Source: Mariprofundaceae bacterium | GTDB taxonomy: Bacteria; Pseudomonadota; Zetaproteobacteria; Mariprofundales; Mariprofundaceae | NCBI GenBank assembly: GCA_027075825.1 | Contig: JALSZZ010000423.1 | Coordinates: forward strand, 1-6,670 | DNA: 6,670 nt | Direction: 5' to 3' | Shown: in pieces, positions 5,374-6,670 of the stretch | Numbering within the stretch: the stretch's first letter is position 1 | Layout: each line of letters starts with the position of its first letter | The notes under the pieces: model-generated | The model's database searches: none | What the model saw: the letters and a program-made list of their open reading frames with translations, nothing else | Told to the model about the DNA's origin: nothing | Translations under genes and position numbers: made by a program

Positions 5374-6375
5374 ATGGCCGTGCATCATCAGCAAGCCGTT
5401 GATCAGCGGGGACTGAAAACCCTGGTCATCTGGTTGTTATGGGCAATGACCTCCGGTATGGTGTTTTTTATGCTTTACCGCGAGGCCGGAGTACTGGATT
5501 TCATCCTCAGGGACAGCACCCATATCACACAGGTCATTCTGGCCATGTTTCTTTTTGGCGTGTTGGTCAATTTTTTTCATGTCTGCATACTGACCATGGA
5601 ATGGTTCCGCATGTACCGGCTGGAAAAGCAGGTGAAAAAACGCGGCCTGCTGGAACTGGTCATCAGGCGAGGCCGACGACTGGTGGAAATGGTGTTGCTG
5701 GATGTGCAGCACATGATCAAAACCCAGGCCACGCCGAACATCGACATCCTCATGGTTACCCGTTTTTCCAACCAGTACCGGATCAGCGATTTTGTGCAGC
5801 TTATGGGCAATCTGCTGATCACCATTGGACTGATCGGCACGGTGCTGGGTATGACGCTGACCATGTCCGGACTCAACAGCGCCTTATCTGCCGTTGGCGA
5901 AGATCAGCGGCTGGTGATGGAAGGCGTGGAGCATGCCATGGCAGGCATGGGGGTGGCGTTTTACACCACCTTGCTTGGCTCGATTCTTGGCGGCGTACTG
6001 CTCCGGGTATTTGCCTGGATTGCCAAATCCTCCGTCGAAAGCCTGCAGGACAAGCTCATGCACACCTTGCAGGTCTATGCCGCCGCCGAATGGCAGTTGC
6101 AGGAAGTTCGTGATATGGCGATCATGCAGGCGCATGTGCAGCAACTTAGCGAACGCACTGAGTTGTTGCAGCATGCCATGAAAGGCAGCCGACAGGAAAT
6201 GCACCTGTTTCGCGAAGAATTGCAGGCTTTGCAACAATCACTGGAAGCGATTAACAGCAACGATGCCATGCGCGAACTGGCCGTCAGTCATGCGCGCTAT
6301 TTTCGTGATATGCGGCAAAGCCGTGGCCTGCTCTCCTTCCTGCGTCCGCGCTCGCAGGATACACCCGCTGAATGA
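5374..6375 (+). CDS. MotA/TolQ/ExbB-family proton-channel membrane protein
   Basis: A 333-residue inner-membrane protein. Four hydrophobic segments are visible at about 16-38, 50-77, 141-168 and 190-218, with a cytoplasmic stretch (78-140) between the second and third. The third segment carries 'GLIGTVLGMTLTMSG' and the fourth 'GVAFYTTLLGSILGG', the paired signatures of the MotA/TolQ/ExbB domain, which forms a pentamer around a MotB/TolR/ExbD dimer and uses ion flow to do work. Residues from about 222 to 305 look helical and heptad-like, so a cytoplasmic coiled-coil tail is likely. Its ribosome binding site (AGGAG, 5360-5364) lies inside the end of gpmI, and its stop overlaps the next start as ATGA, so it is probably co-expressed with both. 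It is neither a flagellar locus nor a tol-pal or tonB locus by context; its task is unknown. Confidence 0.88.
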   Translation: MAVHHQQAVDQRGLKTLVIWLLWAMTSGMVFFMLYREAGVLDFILRDSTHITQVILAMFLFGVLVNFFHVCILTMEWFRMYRLEKQVKKRGLLELVIRRGRRLVEMVLLDVQHMIKTQATPNIDILMVTRFSNQYRISDFVQLMGNLLITIGLIGTVLGMTLTMSGLNSALSAVGEDQRLVMEGVEHAMAGMGVAFYTTLLGSILGGVLLRVFAWIAKSSVESLQDKLMHTLQVYAAAEWQLQEVRDMAIMQAHVQQLSERTELLQHAMKGSRQEMHLFREELQALQQSLEAINSNDAMRELAVSHARYFRDMRQSRGLLSFLRPRSQDTPAE

Positions 6376-6670
6376 GCCGCTATCGCCGCTGCGATGATCA
6401 GCAGCAGGATAATATTTACGAGATTTTCTCGGATATGGCGCTGCTCATGCTGGCCGCATTTATCTTCATTTTTTCCATGATGCTGGTGTTCGCCCAGATG
6501 CAGGGACAGGGCAACAGCAGGGAAACACAGGAAGAAGTTAAGCGCCTGCAGCAGCAACTGGAAGAGGCGCAACAGCGTGTTAAACAGTTGCAGGACGAAC
6601 TGAATACCGTCGCCGGCGCAGACGTGCAAGCCCAGCTCATGAAAGTTCAGGCCAGCGCAGGCTGGGCAAA
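6372..6670 (+). CDS. Probable MotB/ExbD/ZorB-like partner, N-terminal part (cut by window edge)
   Basis: The first 99 codons are visible and stay open to the right edge. The N-terminus (1-20) is polar. It is followed by 'FSDMALLMLAAFIFIFSMML' (19-38), a single membrane helix with an aspartate (D21) at its cytoplasmic end, the position of the ion-binding aspartate in MotB, TolR and ExbD. From residue 50 the sequence becomes a charged, glutamine-rich heptad pattern (QEEVKRLQQQLEEAQQRVKQ, continuing to about 78), that is, a periplasmic coiled coil just after the membrane. The start ATG overlaps the stop of the MotA-like gene (ATGA), strongly suggesting coupled synthesis of a stator-like complex. 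Whether a peptidoglycan-binding OmpA domain follows cannot be seen, so the exact subfamily is open. Confidence 0.8.
   Translation, partial: MSRYRRCDDQQQDNIYEIFSDMALLMLAAFIFIFSMMLVFAQMQGQGNSRETQEEVKRLQQQLEEAQQRVKQLQDELNTVAGADVQAQLMKVQASAGWA

Noticed and set aside
5439..6113. Plus-strand ORF of 224 codons inside the MotA-like gene
   Set aside because: It is out of frame with a clear membrane-protein domain; the translation is rich in H, R, G and W with no hydrophobic pattern, which is typical of a +2 shadow frame.
5374..6670. Calling the locus a Zorya defence system
   Set aside because: Only a MotA/MotB-like pair is visible. ZorA usually has a longer tail, and no helicase, nuclease or ZorC-type gene is in the window, so this remains a possibility listed under findings and not an annotation.

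Overview
The window looks like an ordinary chromosomal segment of a Gram-negative proteobacterium with intermediate base composition. The strongest pointers are rpoZ directly followed by a SpoT-type RSH gene (as in proteobacterial gmk-rpoZ-spoT loci), a cofactor-independent phosphoglycerate mutase, and an inner-membrane MotA/TolQ/ExbB-type pair. The omega subunit starts [27 protein letters not shown], which resembles alpha- or zeta-proteobacterial omega at least as much as the enteric form, so I do not assign a class with confidence.

Layout. Left half, minus strand: rpoZ (2634-2888), spoT (428-2596), an ArsR/SmtB-family regulator (96-431) and the first 35 codons of an ABC-F type ATPase (1-105). 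The genes are packed as an operon: a 37-nt gap, then a 4-nt overlap, then a 10-nt overlap. Right half, plus strand: gpmI (3737-5368), a MotA/TolQ/ExbB-like membrane protein (5374-6375) and its probable MotB/ExbD-like partner (6372 onward, cut by the window edge). This is also tightly packed, with a 5-nt gap and a 4-nt overlap.

The divergent intergenic region (2889-3736) is the unusual part. It holds two inverted copies, about 94% identical, of a 170-172 bp MITE-like element (3006-3177 and 3544-3713). Each has terminal inverted repeats of about 21 bp starting GAGTCTGTCGGAC, and CYRG tetranucleotides sit at all four outer edges. Between the copies lies a complete small transcription unit: a candidate promoter, a ribosome binding site, a 36-codon ORF for a single-pass membrane peptide (3373-3483), and a strong intrinsic terminator (3505-3529). 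The second copy ends only about 9 nt before the gpmI ribosome binding site, so gpmI transcription must start inside the element or read through the terminator.

Functionally, rpoZ/spoT link RNA polymerase to (p)ppGpp metabolism, gpmI is glycolytic, and the MotA/MotB-like pair is probably a proton- or sodium-driven membrane motor or channel of unknown purpose. No complete defence system, CRISPR array, tRNA or rRNA is visible.
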